Positions 1 through 6,630 of a DNA stretch of 6,666 bases are shown here, piece by piece. A program made the position numbers and the translations under genes. Below the pieces are notes generated by a model. It did not search any database. It saw nothing but the letters and a program-made list of their open reading frames with translations, and was not told the origin of the DNA. Location of the stretch: assembly GCA_027063295.1 (NCBI GenBank), contig JAMORZ010000140.1, positions 1 to 6,666 on the forward strand, written 5' to 3'. Within the stretch, counting starts at the first letter, position 1. Each line of letters opens with the position of its first letter. This DNA comes from Sulfurimonas sp. GTDB taxonomy: Bacteria; Campylobacterota; Campylobacteria; Campylobacterales; Sulfurimonadaceae.

Positions 1-796
1 CTGCAACACCAAAGAATGCTACAACAGAACCAACACCACCAACAATCATCGCTCCACTTGCATCAACGAAACCAGCAGCTGGAGTGATCGCAACAAGACC
101 TGCTACAACACCAGATGCAGCACCAAGAGCAGTAAGCATTACAGACATTGGTTTCATAGCTACTTTGTTGTAACCTGTACGTTTACCAATTAAATAAGCA
201 AGTACTAAACCAGCAAGACCACCATTCATGTGTACAACAGTACCACCAGCGAAGTCTAAAGCACCAGCATCAAAAAGGTAAGCACCATCTCCACTCCCCC
301 ATACCATGTGAGTTACAGGAGCATATACAAAAATAGTCCAAATTGCAACAAACACTAACCATGTTGAGAACTTCATACGTTCAATAACAGAAGCAATAGC
401 AACAGTGATAGCAGCAAATGTACCTTGGAAAACAACAAATACATAAGTAGGGTATGTTCCACTTAAATCATTCCAATTAATACCGCTTAAAAATGCGTTA
501 CCAAATCCACCGATATACTTTTGCATATCTCCACCATCACCAAATGCCATAGAGTAACCTGCAGCGATCCATGCGATAAATGCAACAACAAATGCACCTA
601 AAACCATAGCGTATGTATTTAAAACATTCTTAGAACGTGTCATACCACCATAAAAAAGTGCAAGACCTGCTGGTGTCATAAGTAATACTAATGCAATAGA
701 CATCATCATCCATGCAGCATCCCCTGTATCTAACTTATCTTCAGCAAGTGCTAAAGATGGTAAAGCGAGCATAAGTGCTACTAACCATTTTTTCAT
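1..796 (-). CDS. amt: Ammonium transporter (Amt/MEP/Rh family), N-terminal part, with an apparent internal deletion
   Basis: This is an inner-membrane ammonium channel of the AmtB type; 265 codons are visible and the 3' end lies outside the window. The start is ATG at 796; the upstream frame hits a stop within eight codons with no other start. No clear Shine-Dalgarno is seen. Residues 1-18 (MKKWLVALMLALPSLALA) form a signal peptide, as in AmtB. Family motifs follow in order: GLALFYGGMTRSKN near 45-57, THMVWG (His163), ALDFAGGTVVHMNGG (His189, equal to E. coli AmtB His168 of the conducting twin-His pair), and LGAASG...GLVAITPAAGFV from 224. Between His189 and LGAASG the protein is about 56 residues shorter than E. 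coli AmtB: the helix with the Phe-gate motif (FGFNAGS) and the following helix (VNT...) are missing, with the frame intact. The second half, with the other pore His, cannot be seen. The family call is secure; whether this allele is functional is doubtful. Confidence 0.93.
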   Translation of the reverse strand, partial: MKKWLVALMLALPSLALAEDKLDTGDAAWMMMSIALVLLMTPAGLALFYGGMTRSKNVLNTYAMVLGAFVVAFIAWIAAGYSMAFGDGGDMQKYIGGFGNAFLSGINWNDLSGTYPTYVFVVFQGTFAAITVAIASVIERMKFSTWLVFVAIWTIFVYAPVTHMVWGSGDGAYLFDAGALDFAGGTVVHMNGGLAGLVLAYLIGKRTGYNKVAMKPMSVMLTALGAASGVVAGLVAITPAAGFVDASGAMIVGGVGSVVAFFGVA

Positions 797-826
797 ATAA
801 ATGCTTTGTGAAATTTTTCAAGTCGA

Positions 827-832
827 AGTATA
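827..832 (-). promoter_or_regulatory. Candidate -10 box of amt
   Basis: On the minus strand the sequence reads TATACT within an AT-rich stretch about 30 bases before the amt start codon. This matches the extended AT-rich -10 type used by sigma-70 in Campylobacterota, where -35 boxes are poorly conserved. Transcription would start near 820 and give a leader of about 24 nt. An imperfect TGTGA-N6-TCAAG sequence (807-822 on the plus strand) overlaps the predicted start and loosely resembles CRP/FNR-superfamily sites. No convincing sigma-54 -24/-12 element was found. Motif evidence only. Confidence 0.35.
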
Positions 833-862
833 TACTAGTTCTCTTTGAGATCATCCCATAAA

Positions 863-881
863 GTGATTAATTTTTAATCAC
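863..881. repeat. Perfect palindrome between amt and gyrA, possible operator
   Basis: GTGATTAA-TTT-TTAATCAC has two perfect 8-base arms around a 3-base centre. It sits between the two divergent genes, centred about 52 bases upstream of the predicted amt transcription start and about 67 upstream of the predicted gyrA start. That position fits a dimeric regulator acting on amt more than an RNA terminator, since no gene ends here. The binding protein is unknown; it is not an obvious Fur, FNR or CRP site. AT-rich palindromes of this size can also arise by chance. Confidence 0.35.
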
Positions 882-926
882 CTCTACTTTTTCTACTTTT
901 AAACATTTTCTTAAGGGAAAAAAAGC

Positions 927-932
927 TATTAT
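927..932 (+). promoter_or_regulatory. Candidate -10 box of gyrA
   Basis: TATTAT lies 33 bases before the gyrA ATG and follows T-rich tracts at about 888-912, the periodic pattern typical of Campylobacterota sigma-70 promoters. There is no good -35 box. Transcription would begin near 939, giving a leader of about 27 nt that contains AGGG (956-959) as the likely ribosome binding site. Confidence 0.35.
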
Positions 933-965
933 CACTCAAATTATTTTTTATTACTAGGGTGTTTC

Positions 966-3449
966 ATGGCTAATTTGCTAACTAATGACGATATACAAAC
1001 TATAAACATAGAAGAGACTCTTCAAAACTCTTACCTTGACTACTCAATGAGTGTTATTGTAGGACGTGCACTTCCTGATGTACGTGATGGTCTTAAACCT
1101 GTTCACAGAAGAATCCTCTATGCAATGGACAAACTCAATCTATCGCATGGTGCAAAGTTTAAAAAGTCTGCTCGTATCGTTGGTGATGTGATCGGTCAGT
1201 ACCACCCACACGGTGATACTGCTGTTTATGATGCACTTGTTCGTATGGCTCAAGACTTCTCTATGCGTATGGAACTTGTAGATGGACAAGGAAACTTCGG
1301 TTCTGTTGATGGTGATTCAGCAGCTGCTATGCGTTATACAGAAGCACGTATGACAAAGTATGCAGGAGAGCTTTTAAAAGATCTCGATAAAAATACTGTC
1401 AATATGATAGATAACTACGATGCAACTACAAAAGAGCCTGATGTTATGCCAACACGTGTTCCAAACCTGCTTATTAATGGTTCAAGTGGTATCGCGGTTG
1501 GTATGGCTACAAATATCCCTCCCCACAACCCTAGTGAAATTATGAATGGACTCAAAGCACTTTTAGCAAATCCTAATATCTCTTTAGTTGAACTTATGGA
1601 GCATATCAAAGCACCTGATTTTCCTACAGGTGGTATTATCTTTGGTAAAAAAGGGATTATGGATGCTTATGAATCTGGTCGTGGACGTATTAAAGTTCGT
1701 GCCAAAACACACATAGAACAAAGTGGTAAAAAAGAGATCATTGTTATCGATGAGCTTCCATATCAAGTAAATAAATCTCGTCTTATCGAAAATATCGCCA
1801 ACCTTGTAAAAGACAAGATGATAGATGGTGTTTCACTTATCCGTGATGAGTCTGACCGTGATGGTATGCGTGTAGTGATTGAGCTTAAAAAAGATGCAAT
1901 GAGTGAGATAGTACTTAACAACCTTTTTAAACAAACTGCGATGCAAGTAACGTTTGGTATCATTATGCTCTCTATCCTAAACCAAGAGCCACGTATCTTT
2001 GGTCTTATTGATATCTTAAAACATTTTATTAACCACCGTAAAACGATTATCATTCGTCGTACTATCTTTGACCTTGAAAAAGCAAAAGCTCGTGCACATA
2101 TCTTAGAAGGTCTCAAAAAAGCGATAGATATCATCGAAGATGTTATCCGTGTGATCCGTGCTTCAGGAAATGAAGATGATGCAAAAACAAACCTTGTAAG
2201 TGAGTTTGACTTCTCTGAAATCCAAGCTGCTAGCATTGTTGCTATGCGCTTAGGTCGCCTTACTGGTCTTGAGATAGATAAAATCATCAACGAACTTGAA
2301 GAGCTTATGAAACTTATCGAGTATCTTGAGTCGATCCTTAGAAGTGAAGAGGTACTCAAAGGTATCATCGATGAAGAATTTAACGAAGTTCTAGAGACAT
2401 ACTCAGAAAAACGTCGTACTGAGATCGAAGATGATTATGATGATATAGACATCGAAGATCTTATTCCTAATGAGCCAATGGTAGTAACTATCACTCACCG
2501 TGGCTATATCAAGCGTGTTCCACTCGCAGCATACGAAAAACAAAAACGTGGTGGTAAAGGTAAAACTGCTGTTACTACTTATGATGATGACTTTATTGAG
2601 AGCTTCTTTACATGTAATACACACGATACACTTCTATTTGTAACTGATCGTGGACAACTACACTGGCTCAAGGTTTATCGTATCCCAGAGGGTAGCCGTA
2701 CAGCAAAAGGGAAAGCAGTTGTCAATCTCATCAACCTTGTTGCAGATGAAAAGATCCAATCTATCATCCCAACAACTGACTTTAGTGAAGAAAAATCTCT
2801 TGTTTTCTTTACAAAAAATGGTGTCGTAAAGCGTACAAACCTAAGTGAATTTAGCAATATAAGAAGCAATGGTGTAAGAGCGATCGTGCTTGATGACGAT
2901 GATGCACTCATTACAGCAAAAATCGCAGACAAAGAGATTCAATATCTCTTTATTGTAACAAAATTTGCTCAGTGTATTAAGTTTGAGATTGAAAAAACTC
3001 GAGAGCAAGGTAGAAGCACACGTGGTGTTAGAGGTATCAAGTTCAAATATGATGGTGATGAAGTTGTTGATGCAAATATCATTGCAAATGATGAACAAGA
3101 GATTTTAGTTGTTGCAGAAAAAGGTATTGGTAAGCGTACAGATGCTGGTGAGTACAGACTTACAAATCGTGGTGGTAGTGGTGTAATCGCTATGAAAATG
3201 ACAACAAAAACAGGAAAAAATATAGTTGGATGTCTGATGGTAGATGAATCTATGGATATGATGGCACTTACCAAAGCTGGAAAAATGATCCGTGTTGATA
3301 TGCAGTCTATATCAAAATCTAGCCGTAACACTTCTGGGGTTTATATTGTTAAAGGTGATGAAGTTGCTTCAATATCACGTTGTCCTAAAGAGGAAAAAGA
3401 TGAAGATGAAACTCCATTACAAGAAGAGAATACACTCAACTTGGAATAA
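966..3449 (+). CDS. gyrA: DNA gyrase subunit A
   Basis: GyrA is the breakage-reunion subunit of DNA gyrase (A2B2 with GyrB), a cytoplasmic type II topoisomerase that introduces negative supercoils. At 827 residues it is of normal family length and appears intact. The N-terminal part shows the winged-helix catalytic domain, with the DNA-linking tyrosine in AAMRYTEARMT (Tyr124). The quinolone-determining segment reads HPHGDTAVYD (80-89), with Thr85 and Asp89 at the positions of E. coli Ser83 and Asp87. The C-terminal beta-pinwheel domain carries a GyrA box, QKRGGKGK (526-533), which separates gyrase A from the related ParC, whose box is missing or degenerate. An acidic tail rich in Glu/Asp closes the protein (from about 807). 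The ATG start is preceded by AGGG at 956-959. It is divergent from amt and followed 68 bases later by flgP, the same neighbour as in Campylobacter jejuni. Confidence 0.98.
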   Translation: MANLLTNDDIQTINIEETLQNSYLDYSMSVIVGRALPDVRDGLKPVHRRILYAMDKLNLSHGAKFKKSARIVGDVIGQYHPHGDTAVYDALVRMAQDFSMRMELVDGQGNFGSVDGDSAAAMRYTEARMTKYAGELLKDLDKNTVNMIDNYDATTKEPDVMPTRVPNLLINGSSGIAVGMATNIPPHNPSEIMNGLKALLANPNISLVELMEHIKAPDFPTGGIIFGKKGIMDAYESGRGRIKVRAKTHIEQSGKKEIIVIDELPYQVNKSRLIENIANLVKDKMIDGVSLIRDESDRDGMRVVIELKKDAMSEIVLNNLFKQTAMQVTFGIIMLSILNQEPRIFGLIDILKHFINHRKTIIIRRTIFDLEKAKARAHILEGLKKAIDIIEDVIRVIRASGNEDDAKTNLVSEFDFSEIQAASIVAMRLGRLTGLEIDKIINELEELMKLIEYLESILRSEEVLKGIIDEEFNEVLETYSEKRRTEIEDDYDDIDIEDLIPNEPMVVTITHRGYIKRVPLAAYEKQKRGGKGKTAVTTYDDDFIESFFTCNTHDTLLFVTDRGQLHWLKVYRIPEGSRTAKGKAVVNLINLVADEKIQSIIPTTDFSEEKSLVFFTKNGVVKRTNLSEFSNIRSNGVRAIVLDDDDALITAKIADKEIQYLFIVTKFAQCIKFEIEKTREQGRSTRGVRGIKFKYDGDEVVDANIIANDEQEILVVAEKGIGKRTDAGEYRLTNRGGSGVIAMKMTTKTGKNIVGCLMVDESMDMMALTKAGKMIRVDMQSISKSSRNTSGVYIVKGDEVASISRCPKEEKDEDETPLQEENTLNLE

Positions 3450-3481
3450 TTCTTGCTTTGTAAGAGTTAATTACAACATAC

Positions 3482-3500
3482 AGGGCATTTTAAGTGCCCT
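3482..3500 (+). other. Short GC-rich stem-loop between gyrA and flgP
   Basis: AGGGCA (3482-3487) pairs with TGCCCT (3495-3500) around a 7-base loop, extendable by one G-U pair. It lies 32 bases after the gyrA stop and just before the flgP ribosome binding site. There is no T-run after the stem on either strand, so it is not a standard intrinsic terminator. It may be an mRNA stability or processing element, or a weak attenuator; most transcription could pass into flgP. Confidence 0.35.
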
Positions 3501-3517
3501 AGTTAAGGACACAGTAT

Positions 3518-4063
3518 ATGAAATACTCTATCATTTTAGCTACTCTTTTAAGTGTAAGTGCTTTTGCTACGGAAGTAACAACTATTCCTGCTTCTTCTAC
3601 AGACCAAGCACCAATGAGACTTCAAGAAGTTCCAACACAAACAGAAAATACAACACCATCGAACATTACTGTTGTGTGCCCACAAACAACGCAAGCTCAA
3701 CAAAATGTACAACCTGTAGCACAACCTCAAAGAGAAGATGTTCTTGAACAAGATTCTTCTATACGTATTAGTGTTATTGGACAAGGTGTTGCACCAGTAA
3801 ATACTTTTTCACCTGCACAAGCTTATGCTCTTGCAAAGCGTGCAGCAACTGCTGATGCATACAGACTTATTGCAGAGAAAGTAAAAGGTGTAAAAGTTGA
3901 TGGTGAAGACTACATCCAAAATATGATGGTAAAACGCTCATCAGTTCGCACATCCGTAAGAGCTATGGTAAGAAATGCAAATATAGTAGAGACAACATTT
4001 AAAGATGGTCTTTGCGAAGTTGAGATGGAGATAACTCTATCATACGCAGACTTTGCACACTAA
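3518..4063 (+). CDS. flgP: FlgP-like exported flagellar protein, LPP20 domain
   Basis: This 181-residue exported protein resembles FlgP. In Campylobacter jejuni FlgP is an outer-membrane protein that forms the flagellar basal disk and is needed for motility. Residues 1-17 (MKYSIILATLLSVSAFA) look like a signal peptide with cleavage after AFA. Residues about 20-80 are rich in Pro, Thr and Gln and probably disordered. Residues about 81-178 fit the LPP20 family: an IRISVIGQG strand, a helix with AYALAKRAATADAYR, the VKGVKVDGED turn, VRTSVRAMVRNANIVET, and a final FKDGLCEVEMEI strand. Unlike Campylobacter FlgP, no lipobox cysteine is present; the only cysteines are Cys54 and Cys166. The ATG has a good AAGGA site at 3505-3509. 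The position between gyrA and flgQ-flgR matches Cj1026c. The LPP20 call is firm; the FlgP assignment rests mainly on synteny. Confidence 0.85.
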   Translation: MKYSIILATLLSVSAFATEVTTIPASSTDQAPMRLQEVPTQTENTTPSNITVVCPQTTQAQQNVQPVAQPQREDVLEQDSSIRISVIGQGVAPVNTFSPAQAYALAKRAATADAYRLIAEKVKGVKVDGEDYIQNMMVKRSSVRTSVRAMVRNANIVETTFKDGLCEVEMEITLSYADFAH

Positions 4064-4422
4064 TTGTTCTTAGCTCACTCCCACTTTTGGCGAGTGAGTA
4101 TCTTATCTCTTACCGATATGTGGTAAAAGATACTGCCCTTTATAACGAATCTCTCCTTATCTCAAAAGCTATGCAAAAATGTTCGGGACAAGCAACACAT
4201 TTTTTAGAATTAGAATCAAATGGCTCAACCGATCTTCACAAAATTATCATAAATAACCATGAAAGATTTATCTCTTATCTTCACAAACTCGGATTGAGTG
4301 TTGAGCATCAAGAAAAAACAACAAATTTTCAAAATAGCTCCACAACAATACTAACACTCAAAACAACTTGCTTCAAAGTCGATTTTAATGATAATTTCGC
4401 TATAATTTCACCTTTAAAATAG
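4042..4422 (+). CDS. flgQ: FlgQ-like exported motility protein, start codon uncertain
   Basis: A small exported protein, assigned as FlgQ from its place between flgP and flgR (Campylobacter jejuni Cj1025c). In that species FlgQ is needed for motility and for FlgP stability. No catalytic motif is recognised. The only conventional start in frame is TTG at 4087, giving 111 residues (ASEYLISYRYVVKD...), but it has no ribosome binding site. The open frame continues upstream to a stop at 4021-4023, and its 4042-4092 stretch encodes RRLCTLIVLSSLPLLAS, a clear signal peptide. I therefore place the start at ATA 4042 (126 residues), with ATC 4039 as the alternative. GGAG at 4027-4030 is 11 or 8 bases upstream. 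This start overlaps flgP by 22 bases in the -1 frame. The mature part has two cysteines, counted from 4042 at about 47 and 110. It is possible that an ATG was lost to a base error or that the true start is non-canonical. Confidence 0.7.
   Translation: MRRLCTLIVLSSLPLLASEYLISYRYVVKDTALYNESLLISKAMQKCSGQATHFLELESNGSTDLHKIIINNHERFISYLHKLGLSVEHQEKTTNFQNSSTTILTLKTTCFKVDFNDNFAIISPLK
4401..4406 (+). promoter_or_regulatory. Candidate -10 box for flgR-asd
   Basis: A consensus TATAAT lies inside the last codons of flgQ, 36 bases before the flgR GTG, after an AT-rich stretch (4381-4398). No strong -35 is seen, as is usual in Campylobacterota. Transcription would start near 4413, letting flgR, asd and the next gene be expressed independently of gyrA-flgP-flgQ. 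Motif evidence only. Confidence 0.45.
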
Positions 4423-4441
4423 GGCTCAAATAGGATAGTTT

Positions 4442-5584
4442 GTGAAGATTGCAATCGTTGAAGATGATATAAATATGCGTAAATCTCTTGAGATAGCCAT
4501 GGGTGGTTATAAAGAGTTTGAGGTGATCGCCTTCAAAAATGCAGTAGATGCACTCAAAAAACTAGATGATAGTTTTGATCTTGTTATCACAGATATTAAT
4601 ATGCCCAAAATGGACGGTATAGAATTTGTCAAAGAGTTAAATGGTCGCTTTGAGGTGATCATTATGACAGGAAACGCAACACTTACCCGTGCTATTGAGT
4701 CTATCCACCTTGGGGTGAAAGATTTTTTACTCAAACCTTTTGAGATCGATGATCTTATCGCTGCGATCAAGCGTGAAGATAAGATCCAGAAAGTCAAAAA
4801 ATCAGCTCCAAAACGCAAAAAAAGCTCAAGTACTGAGTTTTTAGGCTCAAGCGAAGTGCTCACAAAAGTGCTCAACATCGCACAAAAAGCAGCCAAAACA
4901 GATGCAAGTGTGCTACTGCTTGGTGAGAGTGGTGTTGGTAAAGAGGTTTTTGCTTCTTATATCCATAAAAACTCTCCAAGAGTAAAAAAGCCTTTTGTCG
5001 CTATCAATATGGCAGCGATCCCTGAAAACCTCATAGAGAGTGAGCTTTTTGGGTTTGAAAAAGGTGCATTTACTGATGCAACAGAGGCAAAAGCTGGGCA
5101 GTTTGAACTTGCAAACGGTGGGACACTCTTTTTAGATGAGATAGGTGAGATGCCTTATGGTGTTCAAGCAAAACTGCTTCGTGCTTTGCAGGAAAAAGAG
5201 GTTCGTCGTCTTGGAAGTGCAAAAGCTATCAAAATAGATATCAGAGTGATTGCAGCAACAAACGCAAACCTCGATGAGAAGATAAAAAATGCAGAGTTTA
5301 GAGAGGATCTTTACTACAGACTCAACACAATCCCTCTTGCTATCCCACCTCTGCGTGAACGCAAAGATGAAGTGCTTAGCATTGCAAACGCAATGGTGGA
5401 ACAAAACTGTAAAAAATATGGGTTTGACTTAAAAACATTCTCCAAAGAGGCACAAAATGAACTTTTAGAGTACAACTGGCCAGGAAACATCAGAGAGCTT
5501 ATCTCTGTGGTGGAGCGTGCAGTGATTTTAAGTGAAACGCAAGAGATACAAAAAGATGAACTCTTTTTAGACGTTAGAAAGTAA
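4442..5584 (+). CDS. flgR: FlgR, sigma-54 activator response regulator without DNA-binding domain
   Basis: FlgR is the NtrC-family response regulator that, when phosphorylated by FlgS, remodels RNA polymerase-sigma-54 at promoters of flagellar rod, hook and basal-body genes. The receiver domain (about 1-115) has the acidic pocket Glu7-Asp8-Asp9, phospho-acceptor Asp51 in ITDINMPKMDG, Thr76 and Lys98. A strongly basic linker (111-127) follows. The AAA+ domain (about 130-375) has Walker A GESGVGKE (161-168), a sigma-54-contact loop written GAFTDA (208-213) rather than GAFTGA, Walker B GGTLFLDEIG (226-235), sensor I around Asn274, arginine fingers Arg287 and Arg293, and sensor II WPGNIREL (346-353). 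It stops at residue 380 with no Fis-type helix-turn-helix, as in Helicobacter pylori FlgR. The GTG start is supported by AGGA at 4432-4435, six bases upstream. It lies 19 bases after flgQ and 14 bases before asd, as in Campylobacter. Confidence 0.95.
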   Translation: MKIAIVEDDINMRKSLEIAMGGYKEFEVIAFKNAVDALKKLDDSFDLVITDINMPKMDGIEFVKELNGRFEVIIMTGNATLTRAIESIHLGVKDFLLKPFEIDDLIAAIKREDKIQKVKKSAPKRKKSSSTEFLGSSEVLTKVLNIAQKAAKTDASVLLLGESGVGKEVFASYIHKNSPRVKKPFVAINMAAIPENLIESELFGFEKGAFTDATEAKAGQFELANGGTLFLDEIGEMPYGVQAKLLRALQEKEVRRLGSAKAIKIDIRVIAATNANLDEKIKNAEFREDLYYRLNTIPLAIPPLRERKDEVLSIANAMVEQNCKKYGFDLKTFSKEAQNELLEYNWPGNIRELISVVERAVILSETQEIQKDELFLDVRK

Positions 5585-5598
5585 AACAGGAGAAATAA

Positions 5599-6630
5599 AT
5601 GAAAAAATACAATGTAGCAGTAGTTGGTGCAAATGGTGCTGTTGGCGAAGAGATACTAACAGTTTTAAGTGAGATAGATTTTCCACTCAACAAACTTGTA
5701 CCACTTGCAAGTGCTAGAAGTGTAGGAAAAACAGTAGAGTACAACGGTGAAGAACTTCCTATTATTGAACTCACTGAAGATGTATTTGCAGAGCATGAGA
5801 TTGAGATTGCTCTTTTTAGTGCTGGTGGAAGTGTAAGTGCTGCGTTTGCTCCTGCTGCTGTAAAAGCTGGTGCAGTTGTGATTGACAACACATCACACTA
5901 CAGAATGGATGAGGATGTACCTTTGGTTGTACCTGAGGTAAACCCTGAAGATATCGCAAAGTGGAAACAAACAGGGATCATTGCAAACCCTAACTGCTCT
6001 ACTATCCAAATGGTTCAAGCTCTTAAGCCTTTAGATGAGGCTTATGACTTAGTACGTGTTGATGTTGCAACATACCAAGCAACAAGTGGTGCGGGCAAGT
6101 CTGCAATGGAGGAGCTTGTAACACAGATGCAAGACTTTTTTGCGTTTAAACTTGATGAGAGTGAGCACAAAGCATTCAACCAGCAAATCGCTCTTAATGT
6201 TATCCCTCAAATTGATGTGTTTTTAGATAATGACTACACAAAAGAGGAGATGAAGATGGTAAATGAAACAACAAAGATTATGCACAAAGAGATCGCTTTG
6301 AGTGCTACTTGTGTTCGTGTACCTGTTCTTCGTGGTCACTCTGAAGCACTTACACTTACATTTGACTCTGAAGTGAGTGCCACAGAAGCTAGAGAGATCC
6401 TTAGAAAAGCTCCAAACATTGTAATAGTAGATGAGCCAAGTGAAGCACTCTACCCTATGCCAACAACTTGTGTAGATATGAATGAGACTTTTGTTGGTCG
6501 TATCAGAGAGGATAACTACTCTAAAAATATGCTCCATATGTTTGTCGTAGCTGACAACCTTCGTGTTGGTGCTGCAACAAACGCGGTGCGTATCGCTCAA
6601 AAATGGGTTGAGATGGAGGGTGAAGCATAA
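5599..6630 (+). CDS. asd: Aspartate-semialdehyde dehydrogenase
   Basis: Asd reduces L-4-aspartyl phosphate to L-aspartate 4-semialdehyde with NADPH, the branch point to lysine, diaminopimelate (peptidoglycan), threonine and methionine. At 343 residues it has normal length. The Rossmann nucleotide-binding loop is VVGANGAVGEE (8-18). The catalytic cysteine is Cys133 in ANPNCSTIQ. Substrate-binding Arg240 and the acid/base His247 lie in CVRVPVLRGHSEAL, and the late motif LRVGAATNAVRIA is present near 321-333. The ATG is preceded by a strong AGGAGA site at 5588-5593. The gene starts 14 bases after flgR and its stop overlaps the next start by one base, so it is translated as part of the flgR operon. 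The functional link with flagellar genes is probably only co-location, conserved in Campylobacter (flgR-asd order). Confidence 0.97.
   Translation: MKKYNVAVVGANGAVGEEILTVLSEIDFPLNKLVPLASARSVGKTVEYNGEELPIIELTEDVFAEHEIEIALFSAGGSVSAAFAPAAVKAGAVVIDNTSHYRMDEDVPLVVPEVNPEDIAKWKQTGIIANPNCSTIQMVQALKPLDEAYDLVRVDVATYQATSGAGKSAMEELVTQMQDFFAFKLDESEHKAFNQQIALNVIPQIDVFLDNDYTKEEMKMVNETTKIMHKEIALSATCVRVPVLRGHSEALTLTFDSEVSATEAREILRKAPNIVIVDEPSEALYPMPTTCVDMNETFVGRIREDNYSKNMLHMFVVADNLRVGAATNAVRIAQKWVEMEGEA

Noticed and set aside
797..840. Sigma-54 promoter for amt
   Set aside because: No GG-N10-GC pair with the expected TGGCAC/TTGC surroundings was found; an AT-rich sigma-70 type -10 fits better.
1763..2368. 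Minus-strand open frame of 201 codons inside gyrA
   Set aside because: Antisense to a highly conserved coding region, Ser/Ile/Arg-rich composition expected from reading that strand, no recognisable domain.
3482..3500. Stem-loop considered as an intrinsic terminator of gyrA
   Set aside because: No T-run follows on either strand, so it fails the usual criterion; kept only as an unspecified stem-loop.
3450..3517. Sigma-54 or sigma-28 promoter for flgP
   Set aside because: Neither a -24/-12 element nor a CGAT-type -10 is visible in the 68-base gap; flgP may be served by read-through or by a weak unrecognised promoter.
3292..3747. Plus-strand open frame of 151 codons spanning the end of gyrA and start of flgP
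   Set aside because: It lies in a different frame across two well-supported genes, has a low-complexity Cys/Ser/Asn-rich product and no ribosome binding site; it is a shadow.
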